Positions 47,119 to 63,199 are shown, counted from the first letter of the stretch. The stretch is 64,000 bases of DNA from Unio delphinus (GCA_029339505.1 JAQISU010000033.1:3609001-3673000); one strand, 5' to 3'. A program made the numbers and translations. Notes: generated by a model not told the origin, from the sequence alone.

Positions 47119-48809
47119 CATGATTGGTGAAGTTTCTTACCACTTGAGAGACTTCATTCCAACCTGAGTTTGATCAAACATAGTAAATTAGCTAAAATTG
47201 TCAAGATGTTGGATAACTTATTTTAAATGAGAATTATATTTATTAGGTGATCTTGCATCCAAACGAAAGAATATTTATCAAATATATTATGACATAAATT
47301 CAGCAGATAGTGTTTTTACAGTACTTCCAAACTCTGACTAATGAAGTAATAAACTGTTATGTTATCAGGTGAGTGATATCACACCCACCTGGACCTCATG
47401 GTATCATCAAACACACTAGTTAAGCCACATAATCAGATTACACCTACAGTGTACATTAGGCTTGACAACATCAACCTGTCAATATAATAAAAGTCATGTA
47501 TAGTGTGGAAAAATTGATAGAAAGGTTATCTTGCAAATTCAATGCAAAATGGTTATTTGTTGGAGTGTTAAGAATTTACATTAATTATCCTTTTTCTTTA
47601 TTATTAGAGAGTTAAAGTCAGATAGTCTTACTGTACTGGTTGACATTTGCAGTTTACATACATTTATATCACATATGATTTGACTACAGAAGGAGTTAAC
47701 CACCTAAAACCACTCAAATCAAGAGGATATATGCAATTGGAACATGCTGACTTGTTTCCATCAGGTTAGGGTAAATTCTTCTATGTATCATGGCACAGTG
47801 TGATGGCACAAAGAAACAAAGTTGCAATTAAAACATGGATGGGCTTTTCTGTCTCAACAGAAGTGGAGCACTGTGCCCCCCAAAAAGTTATCCATTTAGA
47901 AGTGTATTCCAACAAGTACCTCAAGATTTTTTAAATATTTTTTTTTATACAGAAATAGTGAGCAGTGTTCCAGTCGGGTATATCATACATGTTAGACAAT
48001 TTTGACCTCGTCTCTGTATTTAATGGTTCAAAGTTGAAATTCCTGATACCTAATATTTAGTTTACAACTTAATTTGAGCAAATTACGATTGATATCATGG
48101 AACATAATTTTAAAAGGCACCTATAACATGTCCCCAGACAGCAATATTGAGCATATGTAGCGGTAAAATAGTATTTATTTGTTGATTGTATTTAATAGTT
48201 CTTACAGTCTTTATACATGCGTCATAAAAACAGCTCAACACTTTCAGAATCATATGAACTGATGCCCTCATTGACTCTTGATCTTGCATTCTCAACAGGT
48301 CAAGGAGAAATCTTGTTTAAATTACCAGCATTCATATCAGTAACTGATAGAGATGTATATGTTGATATAAGGGTCTGTACAATTTGATATATTGTTTGAG
48401 CCAGACATAGTATTATCCTGGTATACAGTTTATACATTGTTTGAGCCAGACATAGTATTATCCTTGTATAGTTTAGCTTGCAAAACCTTTATGAAGCTGA
48501 GCTGAAGGTAATCATATGTTTTTTTCTTCTCAATATTATTGAAATCCAACATGGACATTTGGAAGCCCTATAATGATCACATTTTTCCATCAGTCTGTTA
48601 GTTTTGACATTTGTACATTGATTTGCACTTGTAACCCGCATAGTTCTGCTATCATTTGGTACTTGGGTTGTCTATCACATTGCCTTTTTATGTCTAGTTT
48701 TGATAAAGTAATTGCCCTTGTTACATTTATGTTAAATCTCCATTTAGAAGATCTGATGCAGTTTTCTTTTTGTACATGGTGCAAAGACTAGGATTTGCCA
48801 TGTGATATT

Positions 48810-48815
<6 letters not shown>
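47119..48815. other. Intron or upstream region of the TLCD5-type gene, nothing recognised
   Basis: A unit holding GTTTGAGCCAGACATAGTATT is tandemly doubled at about 48394 and 48439. Otherwise no feature. Confidence 0.4.

Positions 48816-48893
<78 letters not shown>
48816..48893. repeat. (TA)n microsatellite
   Basis: About 78 bp of TA dinucleotides. Confidence 0.95.
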
Positions 48894-48896
<3 letters not shown>

Positions 48897-49244
48897 CTTA
48901 ATGTAGTTTTACCATAAATCTTTGCTTAGAAAGGCTGCATTTCATTGAAGCTTATAATGCACTTTATATTGATCTGACCTTGAATGAGTTGTGTTTTCAT
49001 TATTCTATGTCATTATTTAAATGAGTTATGACCTATAAATTGTATTTTTCCTAAACTTTGCTTTTCCAAGAAAGTTTACCTGTTTCAGGCCCTAATAGCA
49101 CATTATTGAGAATAACCAATTTTGGTGTATCAATCACTACTAGCTCTCAATTGAAAAAATATATATTTTTCTTTTCAGTGTACAATTCATGGTTTGTGTC
49201 ATATTGTTATATTTAACATTATTGACATCACTACTGTATTCCAG

Positions 49245-49472
49245 ATATCAACATGAGACTTGAACATTCGGAGGGGGTGACTGGCTCAATACTGACACTC
49301 CTGATCAGTTGCTTTTCCTGGTTCACTCTGTATTTCTTAATGTGCAAAATTAATTCCAGGAAGAGCTATGAATGGAACATTAGGATAGTAACGATAATTC
49401 ATGCATTGGTTATCACTGCACTGTCCATCTATTGTGCCTTTATAGACGGACCATGGCCCTTCACCCATGCAG
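49245..49472 (+). CDS. TLCD5: TLC-domain protein, first coding exon (TLCD5 family)
   Basis: The acceptor TATTCCAG at 49243-49244 opens the exon, ATG lies at 49253 and the donor GTAAGT follows 49472. The piece encodes a membrane protein start: TM1 ILTLLISCFSWFTLYFLMC, then NSRKSYEWNIRIVTIIHALV and a second hydrophobic segment ending FIDGPWPFTHAG. The YEWN and DGPWPFTHPG-type motifs are hallmarks of TLCD5 (TMEM136), a multi-pass TLC-domain protein whose enzymatic role is not firmly known. Together with the next two exons it makes 274 residues, close to the vertebrate size as remembered. The exon ends in phase 1. Further 5' UTR exon(s) lie upstream and are not found. Confidence 0.9.
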
Positions 49473-52400
49473 GTAAGTCTAGACTAGGGTTGCTTCTGAA
49501 CCAATCAGGTCTTTTGCATATAAGGTTTTCTCATGTTTGAGATCTGAGGAAACCTGGTTTGGGGTCTTGTTCTGGTAACCTATTTAGTTGGCTAATGAAT
49601 TTACACCATACAAAATTTCATCATTCATCTGTTAGCACAAGTTTCTTATCGCTCTGTAAACTACTTGGGGATTGTTGCTAAACTTACCACACATTACTTT
49701 TAAGGTCTAATTGGTCCCAAATGAAAGTCGTACTTCTCAGATATTGTATGGGTACCACAGCAGCCATCTTGAAAATCTTGTTGCTGCAACTTCGTCTGAA
49801 TGGATGGTCTTGTCTATGTGGCAGTTTGATTAAAATCATAGTTCCACTCTCCTGTACAACGAAGGATCTGACAGCAACCACATAGGACATTATTTTGAAG
49901 TGTACAAAATTTATCTTTGACACAAAATTGGAATATCAGTGATACTGACATCTGGAAAGCTTAACATTAATAATTAATATTAATAGTATTATTAGTATTA
50001 AGTATTATTGTTCTTGTTATTATTATCTTTGCCTCACTTTCTGAAAAAGTCCATCTGTTCATTCACAGAAGTGATATGTGTGTAATGTCCATCTCTGCAA
50101 ACATATGATACAGTCATGTGTAAAGTCAATATGTGCATACATACTGTAAATATGTCTACCACAGCCATCTGTGCATACAGTCATATCTGTGTTGAGTCCA
50201 TCAGTACATGCATGTAGGCATATCTGTGTAAATTTCATCTGTGCATTTATTCACCATGCAGTCATATCTATTTAAAGTATCTGTGCTATTGGTAAATGGT
50301 TATAGTGATGGGGTCTGATAGTCAGAGTAAGACATTGACCCTGTCCATTAGGATGGGGTAAGGGGCAGGATCTATCTCCCACTCACTCACCCCATATTGT
50401 AACTATTAAGATCCGTATCTTTCATTGTAAGACTATTGGTCCAATAGTATTATGGTGTTAATCTTTGTCACTCCTCCCAATCCCTATATCCCTGCTGTTT
50501 TAATTTATTTGTAACCACTATGAAAGTGCTGTTGCTCCATTTTTCTTCTTGATAGTTTCCCAACCCTGAGATTGGGGTTTACATAAGAGATCATGTTCAT
50601 TTAGATATTTAAATTGTTTTGGCTCTGGTCATCATTCCTCTTTGCTAGATGTAAATTCATTTCAGTTTGTGTCATCCTGTCGGTCATTTATTTCAGTTTG
50701 TGTCATCCTACTGGTCATTTATTTCAGTTTATGTCATCCTGTCAGTCATTCATTTCAGTTTATGTCATCCTGTCAGTCATTCATTTCAGTTTATGTCATC
50801 CTGTCAGTCAGTCATTTCAGTTTATGTCATCCTGTCAGTCATTCATTTTAGGTTATGTCATCCTGTTGGTCATTCATTTCAGTTTGTGTCATCCTGTTGG
50901 TCATTCATTTCAGTTTATGTCATCCTGTCAGTCATTCATTTCAGTTTGTGTCATCCTGTCGGTCATTCATTTCACTTTGTGTCATCCTGTTGGTCATTCA
51001 TTTCAGTTTGTGTCATCCTGCTGGTCATTCATTTTGGTTTGTGTCATCCTGCTGGTCAGCTGGCAAGGGCCTAAAGTTTGTTGGCTTATTTGGAATGCAT
51101 GAAAATTCAGCCTGTGTAATATCAACTACTTAACAAGGCACATCATATGCTGATGGGTCAGTGTGTTCTGTGTCTCCATGTATGAAATTTATCTGATAGC
51201 AAGAATTAATTGCTGATTTTCTGCCATTTCAAACACAACAGTGCTTGCGGAATACTGGTGGCCCATCAGACCATGATATAATAGTGTACATGTAACACAT
51301 TTTCTAGATTTAGATCTGGTGAAAAGAATTATTTTTAGAAAAATACATGTTTTTACATTCTTTTAAAATCAATTTATTTTATTTTCAGTAAAATATAAAT
51401 CCACCAATATTTTTATTTTATTTTTAGGTATGCATTGTGTATGCCATCTGTTACATTAGTTACTTTGCATGAGACTCTATAGAGGTTGTTATAAGTAGTA
51501 CAATTTATGCAGAAATAAACACAGCTTGGCTTGATCACATGATTGCATTCTGACCAATACAGGTGTTCACTGCATTTACTAATTAATACATTTGCAATTA
51601 TTGCTCTGTAAATGTCATGTATATGTTGCTGACAGTAGTTTAAATGCAACATTTATCTACATAGAATTATGGTGGGTCAGTTTAATTTGTTAAATTTTGA
51701 TTTAGTATATGGTAAACAATGAGAATACAGTTTAGGTGTCTGTTCTTATTTCCCATGGAGACAATGTTTGCAAAGATATACATGGATCTAGCAGTTAAAA
51801 TTTAGTGTGGATGTTTTTGCAGTGCAAATATAGATTTCTTTATTTTGCAAAATAAACTGTATCTGTTTACCAGATGTTTCAGATGCAGTGGTTCAAATGC
51901 AGCACTTGCCTAACACTATGCTGACACATGTTGAATGAATGACATTTACATGAATGGCATTTACATGCTTTCACTTTCACTGTGTCAGGCAGTTGACAGT
52001 TTCTACTATTTCAACCTTGGCTGTTAATTTGAATGAATTAAGAGTTCAGTGAGTTTCTTCTCCTATACAAATATTAAACAACAAGAGGCCAAAAATGTGT
52101 GCGAACTTTCTTATCAAACTTTCACTACATGCAGTTACCCTGCCAAAAGAAAAACAATTGACCAGGCATGTAATTTTAATTAATAGGTATTTATAATGAG
52201 GTTGCCAAAGAAGTCAAAACAGACCATGAGAAACTCAGTCTTGATAAAACCATGATATAAAGTGTTCCTAGAGAGTTTGAGGAGGTGAAATAATAATTTG
52301 ATTTTCTGTGGAAGCAAACAGATTGCAAGTATGGCTATCATTTTGGTTGCATGTATTCCAAGAAACTTCAGTTATACAAACATTCATAAAACAAACCCAG

Positions 52401-52707
52401 TGGTTTGGAGAAGGCACCACATAGGCATTTCCAATTTGTTGTTCCGTAAGCCACATGCTGCTAGAAAAAACATGCACATACTCTGGTAAAACATATTATT
52501 AGAAAATGTTCCAATATTGTATTGTCAAAATAGGCTTTTTAGCTTTTCAGCATTTTCAGAAATTAATTTTCCTCATGGTTGTTATAGAAGTCAAGCATTT
52601 GCAGGAATTGTCACATAAGGTGAGTTTCCAACAACATGCTGTGAAGCCACTTTAGCATAATATTTGAAATCAGAAACCATATTTTTGTGTTCATTGTTTT
52701 GTTTCAG
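49473..52707. other. Intron of the TLCD5-type gene
   Basis: Canonical GTAAGT to TTTCAG. It holds the 31-bp minisatellite at 50655 and otherwise only short chance frames. Confidence 0.75.
50655..51060 (+). repeat. 31-bp minisatellite, about 13 copies
   Basis: Units of the form CAGTTTATGTCATCCTGTCA plus GTCATTCATTT repeat at a 31-bp step. Because 31 is not a multiple of three and the unit lacks stops in any phase, all three plus frames stay open (frames of 162, 135 and 92 codons). These are not genes. Confidence 0.93.
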
Positions 52708-52803
52708 GTGGAGGTAATACAAAACTTCAGACATTTATAATCACCCTAGGTCTGGGATACTTTCTGTTGGACTGGACATGGTGTCTTTATTTCCAGACTG
52801 AAG
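52708..52803 (+). CDS. TLCD5: TLC-domain protein, second coding exon
   Basis: 96 bp between TTTCAG (to 52707) and GTAAGT (from 52804). It encodes GGNTKLQTFIITLGLGYFLL and DWTWCLYFQTEG, a membrane helix with the D.xWC.YFQ.EG motif of the family. It is phase 1 on both sides. Confidence 0.92.
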
Positions 52804-52925
52804 GTAAGTGGGAAAATAATTTGTCAGTAATGAAGAGGGGAGATAACCTAATAATTTCAAAGCCATTTTTAACATATAATTTCTTGATTTATATATTATT
52901 ATTACTAGCACACTTTTCAAACAAA

Positions 52926-53164
52926 TGTTGAGGGGCCCCGATTGGTCTAAAGTGCTCTTCATTATGGATCATTGCCATCTCACCTGTCTGCGTGGGTTCG
53001 AGTCTCAGATTCGGCCAATGTAGGTATGTGAGAAAGCCTGCCAGTAGCTTCTCGTGGGTCAGTGGTTCTTTCTGGGGTTTTCCTGTGTTCTTCCTCCACC
53101 ATTAATACTGGCCGCCATGTATATCTTGTGCTGAAAAATGGCATTAAACCCTATAAAAACAACA
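52926..53164 (+). mobile_element. tRNA-derived SINE, family A
   Basis: GGGGCCCCGATTGGTCTAAAG and the B-box GGGTTCGAGTCTC match family A, with a small deletion in the A-box region. A 9-bp target duplication, TCAAACAAA, lies at 52917-52925 and 53165-53173. It lies in the second intron seen. Confidence 0.87.
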
Positions 53165-53787
53165 TCAAACAAAAGTTCAGATTATTTTTTCCTTTGGTCC
53201 AGACATGTATGCATGCAAAAGTACTGTTGCAACACCACTCCCACAGCATTTAAGACAGAGTCTTGAAATTTTGGGTCAGCTATAATAGATGAATGGGCAC
53301 TATTTAGGACCAACCAGCTTTTGTGATAAATGTGTCTAGTGGCAGTTTTCCCAGTATCTTTGGAGTGGCAGTTCTCCCAGTATCTTTGGAGTAGCAATAA
53401 CAAACTTGTACTAATGGACGACAAACAAAAAAATATGGCGTAAGATCTTCAGGTCTATGACGGACAGCTCAAATGGGAATCCTTCAAATACATGTAGTAG
53501 GTCACTCAATACTATTTTTAAAACAATTTCCAGGAATCCTTTTCTTAAATGCTGAGTGCTGAAACCATCTCTAATACACATGGGCTACAATAAGATTTTG
53601 AAACTGGCTGCAGTGAATGTCATATTGGATGTCATAATGCACTGTTTGCATCATTCCATCCACCTTGGCTATTTCCACAAATTAGAAAAATGCATTGGGT
53701 TTATGTTGATGCAGTAATTTTAGAAAAATCATGCATTTTGTTTGTCAGAAATTTCTTCACAAAAAAGAAACTATAATCTATTCTGAC

Positions 53788-54114
53788 CTCTCTGGTGGCC
53801 TAGTAGTTAGTGTGTCCACCTCAAATGCAGGAGGTCATGGGCTTGATACCTGGTGGAGTCATACCAAAGACTTATAAAAAGTTTTACTAACAGCAGCTTC
53901 ACTTGGCGCTTAGCATTAAGAGGTTAGTGTTAGGACTGGTCGACCTTTTGTCAGAATAATGTGACTGGGTGGAACATAATAATGCTACATGTCTGCGGCA
54001 TTGTGCCCCAGTGCTAGACATCACTATAAACTGCCACACAGCAATTATCATAAGGATAAGATGGAAAAATTGTTAAAGCTATGTTAAAAATCCAAATCAC
54101 ACACACACACACAC
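53788..54114 (+). mobile_element. tRNA-derived SINE, family B
   Basis: TCTGGTGGCCTAGTAGTTAG starts it, and the body matches the other family B copies. It ends in (CA)n at 54099-54116. The target duplication AATCTATTC(T/C)GAC has one mismatch (53775-53787 and 54115-54127). Confidence 0.88.
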
Positions 54115-54854
54115 AATCTATTCCGACTACCCAGGCAATTACAATGGTTGATATGACTGCTGAATATACTGTATTAACAAGTTTTCAGTCTATCCTTCTT
54201 TCATAAGTAACTGATCATTGCACTTTCAGAAGCTGGTATTGTCTAGTCTGGCAAAACCATTTTCCCTATTTTAATAACTGCTAAAGATAGTGTACTTTAG
54301 ACTAATTCAGACTGATTTTTCAAGTACAATTGAGCAGTCAGTTTAGTTAGCTTGTGCCTGGATCATTTACAGTTTTCAAAAGTACAATATCCAAAGAAAT
54401 TTCAAGCACAGTACATTAAAATAACTTTAAGGTATATCAATATTCTTTCCACTGTGCATATAGGAAATGTAAACAACTTCACCTTACACCCACCACTCTC
54501 TCAGAAGTTCATAATATCTGTAGAGAACCCTCTTAATCATATGCACAGTGAATTTGTCTGGTTTATAAAGCATTTGTATGATTAATTTCTGGATGATAAA
54601 GATTAAGTATGGTATCTTGGTATTGGTTTTACAGTTTTTACAATATATACCATCTAGATAAATAAAAACTTGATTAGTTCCAAACCAAGAAGTACAGTTT
54701 ATTAAGAAGTTTATTAAATTCCATAGTTATTTATAGTGACTATTTCATTATTCACTTACACAATTCACAATGTAATTACTCAATTCACAATGTATTTATG
54801 CATTTCATAATGTAACTACTTAATTTTAATTGATCTTATAAATCTCCTCCCTAG

Positions 54855-55363
54855 GTCGTGTAATGATTCTCCATCATTCAGTGAGTATTTTGGGCCTGGG
54901 CTGCTGTTTTGCCTGGGGTACTTATGGCACAGAGATGGTAGCCACATTATTAGGTGCAGAAGCCACAAATCCACTTCTGCAATGGCGATGGTTTCTAAAG
55001 CAGACTGGCAAGCACCACTCTTGGCTTGGAGAAGTAGTGGACCATGCTTTCATGATCTCATTTGGTGTATTGAGACTTATAATAGGCTCGTACCTACTGT
55101 ACTGCTATTATCAACAGCCAACAGACATTTTTGGTCGATTTGGTGGAACTTGTATTTATATCATTAGCTGGGCATTCTGGTTCAATATTATGCAATTTGC
55201 ATATAAGAAATATCAGAAAAAATGGAGAGCTTGGAAGATGTCAGCTGATAAGGCCAAAATGAATGGACATCCGGTAAAAGAAAATGAACAAAATGAAACT
55301 CACTGTAATGGAATGATCAAAAATGGATTTATACATCATATCAAAGAAAAGAAACTGCAGTAA
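54855..55363 (+). CDS. TLCD5: TLC-domain protein, last coding exon with stop
   Basis: The acceptor is CCTCCCTAG at 54853-54854, in phase 1. It encodes RVMILHHSVSILGLGCCFAW with the conserved His pair of TLC proteins, then GTYGTEMVATLLGAEATNPL and LQWRWFLKQTG. A further membrane segment, LRLIIGSYLLYCYY, and a last one, YIISWAFWFNIMQFAYKKYQ, follow. The cytosolic Lys-rich tail ends HHIKEKKLQ and TAA. Such a tail with di-lysine-like residues could favour ER retention, by inference. Motifs match the TLCD5 family along the whole exon. No frameshift or stop is seen, so the gene looks functional. Confidence 0.93.
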
Positions 55364-56010
55364 TATAAATGTTTAATACTTACTTATAAGTCAAGTCAAA
55401 CTGTAAACAACAAAGATCCTGATCTGCTGCGGCATAATGCACCTGCAGATCAGGGTCTATGTTGTTAGTTCTACTGATTGCTCTTAGCAAACTGCTCAGA
55501 CTCGGGTCTGATGGCACATTATGCAATGTCAGATCTGGGTCTATGCAGTTGGACTCATCAGCATGTACATACAGTAAATGTATTTCTTCTTGTTTATAAT
55601 TAGCTTCGAGATAGACATTGCTGATAATATAATCAGGGTAAACTTGTTCTGGTTACTAAAAATCACCAAAGTTGAAATTCCTATTTGTCAGCTCTATCTT
55701 TACAAGTCTCATTTTATAAAACTTGTTTTACAGTTAACTGAAATCAAATTCTTGAAGATTAACATTATAGTTTCTTGTTCAGTATTGTTCACATTTTCTG
55801 TTTTACTTAATCCATGAGTAGTAAAAGTGCCTTCCCATATATGTTTAAATGAAATGGCCCTCATGAAATACTTAGTGTATGATGATGTATTAGTGTTTTA
55901 TTATATTTTACCATGTTCTGTGCATTAATGGAGTGTTTTTTATATTAGTGGTGCCGGGTAGGCCATATAGCAGGTTGTGCCTCTTATGGGAATAAAATTA
56001 TAAAAATGAC
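55364..56010 (+). other. Probable 3' UTR of the TLCD5-type gene
   Basis: Follows the TAA. A 22-bp hairpin lies at 55406-55466. A poly-A signal AATAAA at 55991-55996 is a possible end; more distal sites cannot be excluded. Confidence 0.5.
55406..55466 (+). repeat. Hairpin in the 3' UTR
   Basis: The arm AACAACAAAGATCCTGATCTGC pairs with 55445-55466 at 20 of 22 bases around a 17-base loop. A related but diverged unit (GATCTGGGTCTATG) follows at about 55532. Confidence 0.7.
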
Positions 56011-57039
56011 ACATTGCCAAAAAAACCCACCAAAACAAACCAAATTACAAACATTGTAGCGTGTGTGTGGAAAGGAAGAGAGAAGAGGTAGTGTAACTCG
56101 GTTAGATGATAAAATGTCAAAAAGTCACTATTTTTTCAAAATGTTTATTTTTTGTGTAAAAGAAGAAGTTTACACATTGCAAATTAAAATAAAAAAAATA
56201 TATGAAATGAATCAAATCTAGCAAGGAGCTTAGTTTTTAAGGGTAGCATTGGTAGCATTGAATATTTTGTCTGTTAAATGGTTTATAAGTTAGTATGGTT
56301 GCCTAGACTTGGTTCATATTTAATATTGTGCTAATTGTGATTTCAATTGAAAAAAACATTAACTCTGGTGACGAACATTTATTTAAAGGTAAGTAATGCA
56401 CATGAACCATCTGGTTCGTGTTAATTAGCAGTACATGGCTCATTTTTGTTTACATTATTTGACTGTACAAGGATAGATTGTGGGTTACAAATATGAGCAG
56501 ACAGTATGAGTGATAAAATGTTACACAGATTTTAATTCTAATCACTATTGACCAATAATGTTCTGATCTTTCACCTTTTGATGAGATTAACTGTGTTTAA
56601 ATAAAAAAAAATTAATTTTAATTTTATTATTCTTAGTTGATGTGCTCCAGTTAAACTCCAAGTGCATGTTGGTGTATTTACATTTTTTTTAATACAAGTT
56701 TTGTTAAATTTGAACTCATTGTGCATTTTATGTTTTTGATTCTGACATTTTCATTGCTGTATTTTTATTCTTGAATATACATATAACAGTGGTCAATTTT
56801 TTCCAATGAAATCATGTCATGCTTCTAAAAACCCAAGTCCTCCTGCATTTTATTTTATTTTATTCTTAGTCATAACCGTACAAGCTGTCAAACACATCAA
56901 GAATACAACACTTTGTAACTGTGTGTGAAGGACTATTTTGTCGAACGTTTTGAGAGTCCTTTATATACATACTAGACTACCCTTAAAAAAAATCGGCAGT
57001 GAAAAAATTTAGCAAATGAGATGCAATAGTATTTTGTAG

Positions 57040-57590
57040 GAATGGAAAATAGAGCATCAGTCCATTGAGGACAGAAAATGGAGCATTAGTTCTTTGAGGG
57101 ACAGAAAATAGAGCCTCAGTCCTTTGAGGGACATAAAATAGAGTCTCAGTCCTTTGAGGACAGAAAATGGAGCGTTAGTTCTTTGAGGGATGGAAAATAG
57201 AGCATCTGTCCTTTGAGGAATGGAAAATAGAGCATCAGTCCATTGAGGACAGAAAATGGAGCATTAGTTCTTTGAGGGATGGAAAATAGAGCATCTGTCC
57301 TTTGAGGAATGGAAAATAGAGCATCAGTCCTTTGAGGACAGAAAATGGAGCATTAGTTCTTTGAGGGATGGAAAATAGAGCATCTGGCCTTTGAGGAATG
57401 GAAAATAGAGCATCAGTCCTTTGAGGACAGAAAATAGAGCATCTGTCCTTTGAGGAATGGAAAATAGAGCATCAGTCCTTTGAGGACAGAAAATGGAGCA
57501 TTAGTTCTTTGAGGACAGAAAATGGAGCATTAGTTCTTTGAGGACAGAAAATAGAGCCTCAGTCCTTTGAGGGACGGATAGCAGAGCATA
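57040..57590 (+). repeat. Minisatellite of about 30 bp units
   Basis: Units of the type GAAAATAGAGCATCAGTCC plus TTTGAGGACA repeat about 18 times with variants (ATGG or ACAG; CATCTG, CATTAG or CCTCAG). A single stray unit (GAGCATCAGTCCTTTGAGGG) occurs at about 58205. Confidence 0.92.
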
Positions 57591-59462
57591 TAAGAAGATA
57601 ACTGGGTGGGATTTTGTATTTACAACAGAACGCTTTTGATGGTGATAAAAATACAATGTTTAATGACAAATGACTTCAATGAGCAATTAATTATTACTAA
57701 TAATATGTGCGTGTATATGATCCAAATATTGGATCAATTAACATAAAACAGACTTAATAATAAAAATACAAATAAATGACCTCACACAGTACAAGGACAA
57801 GGGGTGAATGATTCACAGTGATTTGACCACAAAAAGATTGATGTGTTTCACTCAAAGTAAAAAATTTAACATTTTACTCAATACATTCACATACCTCTAC
57901 AGCTGAAGATGTGCAAGTCCTTAAAGTAGACTGCTCACTGACAAGATGTTCCACAATGTGTAGATTTAATCTTACGATGAGACATTTATACATAGATGAA
58001 GTCATCATACATCGTCTGTGCACTGGAAGCATTCAGTTTTTCCCATTGAATGTACTTTGAAGTTGCAGCATAGGATGAACCGAACTCACTATTTCGAATT
58101 ATTATACAATATACATAAATCACCATCGGGTATTGTTGTACACAAAAAATGAAACCCGAGTACATATATTTAATAAATAAAAGGGATTTATACAATTCTG
58201 TGACAGAGCATCAGTCCTTTGAGGGACATATAGTATAGCATCAGTCTTTTTAGATTCTTTTGTTTATTTTGGAAATTGTTATAAGGAGATAAACAGATGT
58301 AAGATATACAGATCTTTTGGGCATAGTGTGCACCTGTTACTTTATCCTATCAGGTAATCACTGTCGCTGCCAGAAACCATATGTACATTTTATAGCAGAT
58401 GTTACAAGTATGTCTCACTATTTTTTTATTTTAATTACTTAATTTTTCATTTCATGCAGTTCTAATGTTTTTGTTGTAACAGACTAATCAGAAGAAATCT
58501 GTATACTATGTGCAGAAAGTATAATAAGAATTTAATGAATAATGAAACATTCTATAAGTTAGAACAAGCTAAACCCTCACTTGTATACTGAATGTTGCAT
58601 GAAGGGTCCAGACTTAAGTTAGACCTTGTAAGTAGTCTAATAAGTACATTTTCCTTTTATTCTCTGTTTTAAACAAAGTGTTGAATTTTCAACCATTTAT
58701 ATTTTGTGATTCTGTGATTTACTCAGGGGTTGGTAAACTATGCATTGTATGGATGAATACAGCGTCATTGACTTCAAATTTCTTTGAACCATTTGCCTGT
58801 TATGATTGTGTTGGGGTTTTTTAAAAGAAGGGAAACACTTATTATAGATTTATGTTTTGGATACATTGTATCAAATTTACAACCCTTATAGGATGCAATT
58901 CAGAAAAAAAACATGCAGAACCTTTTCAGTAGAGAAGGTTTACTAGACAAATTTAAACATTGGGTAGTTCTATAGAAAGGTTGCCAGATTGTGGCAGCTG
59001 GGCAAATGCTGGTTGTTGAGAAATATAGTTTGCAGTAAGAAACCATGCATTATTTGTTTCATGCAAAGAAGAGTTTGCTAGGGGAAATAACTTTATTGAA
59101 GCCTGAAGAGATGATGTAGAATTTTAGTGTATACATTATTGTTGGAAATTCCATTATAGTAAAGGCTATTTAATAGAATCAAACTGGTTATGGGCTATTA
59201 TTACAACATGCATCTTGCATTATATAATGCCATTACTGTACATTTGTTAAATGGGCCATCTATCAGGCGTTTAGATTTATATTTTCTAAGACAATCTATA
59301 TAGAAATAATGAATTTTTTAAAAATATATTTGCTCAACTGACATTTTATATTGATGCAATTGATCATTAATTTAGTCATGTATTGTATTGATTTATACTC
59401 CTAATTTACACTTTCACTAAATTTTCATGTATAGCACATGTTTATTTTAATCAGAGGGGATC
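57591..59462. other. Noncoding stretch, nothing recognised
   Basis: AT-rich with short chance frames and a stray minisatellite unit at 58205. Confidence 0.4.
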
Positions 59463-62115
<2,653 letters not shown>

Positions 62116-62860
62116 CTATAGGGTTGATCATCCAAGTTGGTTTTATTCTCGAAATTCCTTCCCTAGTTCATTTGTCAACCTTGGCTAGACCCATGTATGC
62201 TATTTATGTTGGTGCTAAACTATCATTCTGGCATCGTGGTAGATGAGGTATTGATATTGATAAAGATCCATCATACCAAGCCATTTTTTACTTGAATAGG
62301 TCAAAGTCCCTCACAGTTTCCAAAATGGAATTTCTCATGGGTCTGACATGGCTCAATTCAGTCAAATGCAAGCCTTTAGCCAGGGCCCCAATCAAGTTAC
62401 TATCATACAAAACCTATTTCCTGATAGCTATAGCTTCATGATGCAGAGTGAGTGAATTACGCATTCAGCAGACCTAAACTATCTTCAGTTCATATCAGAT
62501 GGTTTCATGGTTCTGGCCAATGTAAAGGCTGAATTCAGTGGCCAACAGAGTTGTCATAGGCTCCATCTCTTTGTGAAGCATCCTTGCATTATCAATAATT
62601 AATTAAGCTTTTGAGAAACAAGGAAATGGCTCTTATTAGTTGTGGTTAGGACCCTACCATCATGGCTAAAATTGGTCATTTACTTGGCCTACACTAATGT
62701 GTCAAGAGCTCATGAAATTAGAGCAATCTCTGTCTTGCTTTTGAATGCAATGTTGTGATATGAGACATAACAGTGCCATTGGCTGAAATGTGCCGTCAAC
62801 CTAGAGTTTCTGTCTGTAGGAACCTAGCTTCCCAGAGACAATAGTTGAATCTGGTGGGTC
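62116..62860 (+). mobile_element. Tyrosine-recombinase retroelement remnant (DIRS-like)
   Basis: Plus-strand pieces include FLMGLTWLNSVK, then KLLSYKTYFLIAIAS followed after a stop by RVSELRI (62400-62465). This resembles the start of a YR catalytic domain, where the Arg of RVSEL is a catalytic residue. Later SRAHEIRAISVLL (about 62702) recalls the H-x-x-R box. Stops separate the pieces, so it is dead. It could be a DIRS/Ngaro-type element or a Crypton. Confidence 0.45.
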
Positions 62861-63199
62861 CAGTGGTTGTGGCCCAGTTATCTTGCAGATACTGCTAATG
62901 TCAGCACCACTTGCATGATGGGTCTTCCTAACACTTTCACTGGATTCACATATAATTTGTGTTGGTGTTTTGTATATTTGAAATCTATTGAATGGTGGTT
63001 TATTTCAGTGATTATATATTATGTATATCAGTATTTTGTAACTGATCTTGGTCCAAAATCAAAGGATGTACCTGACCAGTGACATTTTGTAAACAACAGA
63101 ATGCATAGCTAATATTTCTATAAGATTATGGATTAAATATTTAGATCATTATCAATGAAGATGTGTGTGCATGTGATTTGGATTTTTAACATGGCTTTA

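Noticed and set aside
50614..51133. Long plus-strand frames of 162, 135 and 92 codons
   Set aside because: They are three phases of one 31-bp minisatellite inside an intron.
57040..57590. CRISPR-like array
   Set aside because: Units are contiguous and variable without unique spacers; it is a minisatellite in an animal genome.
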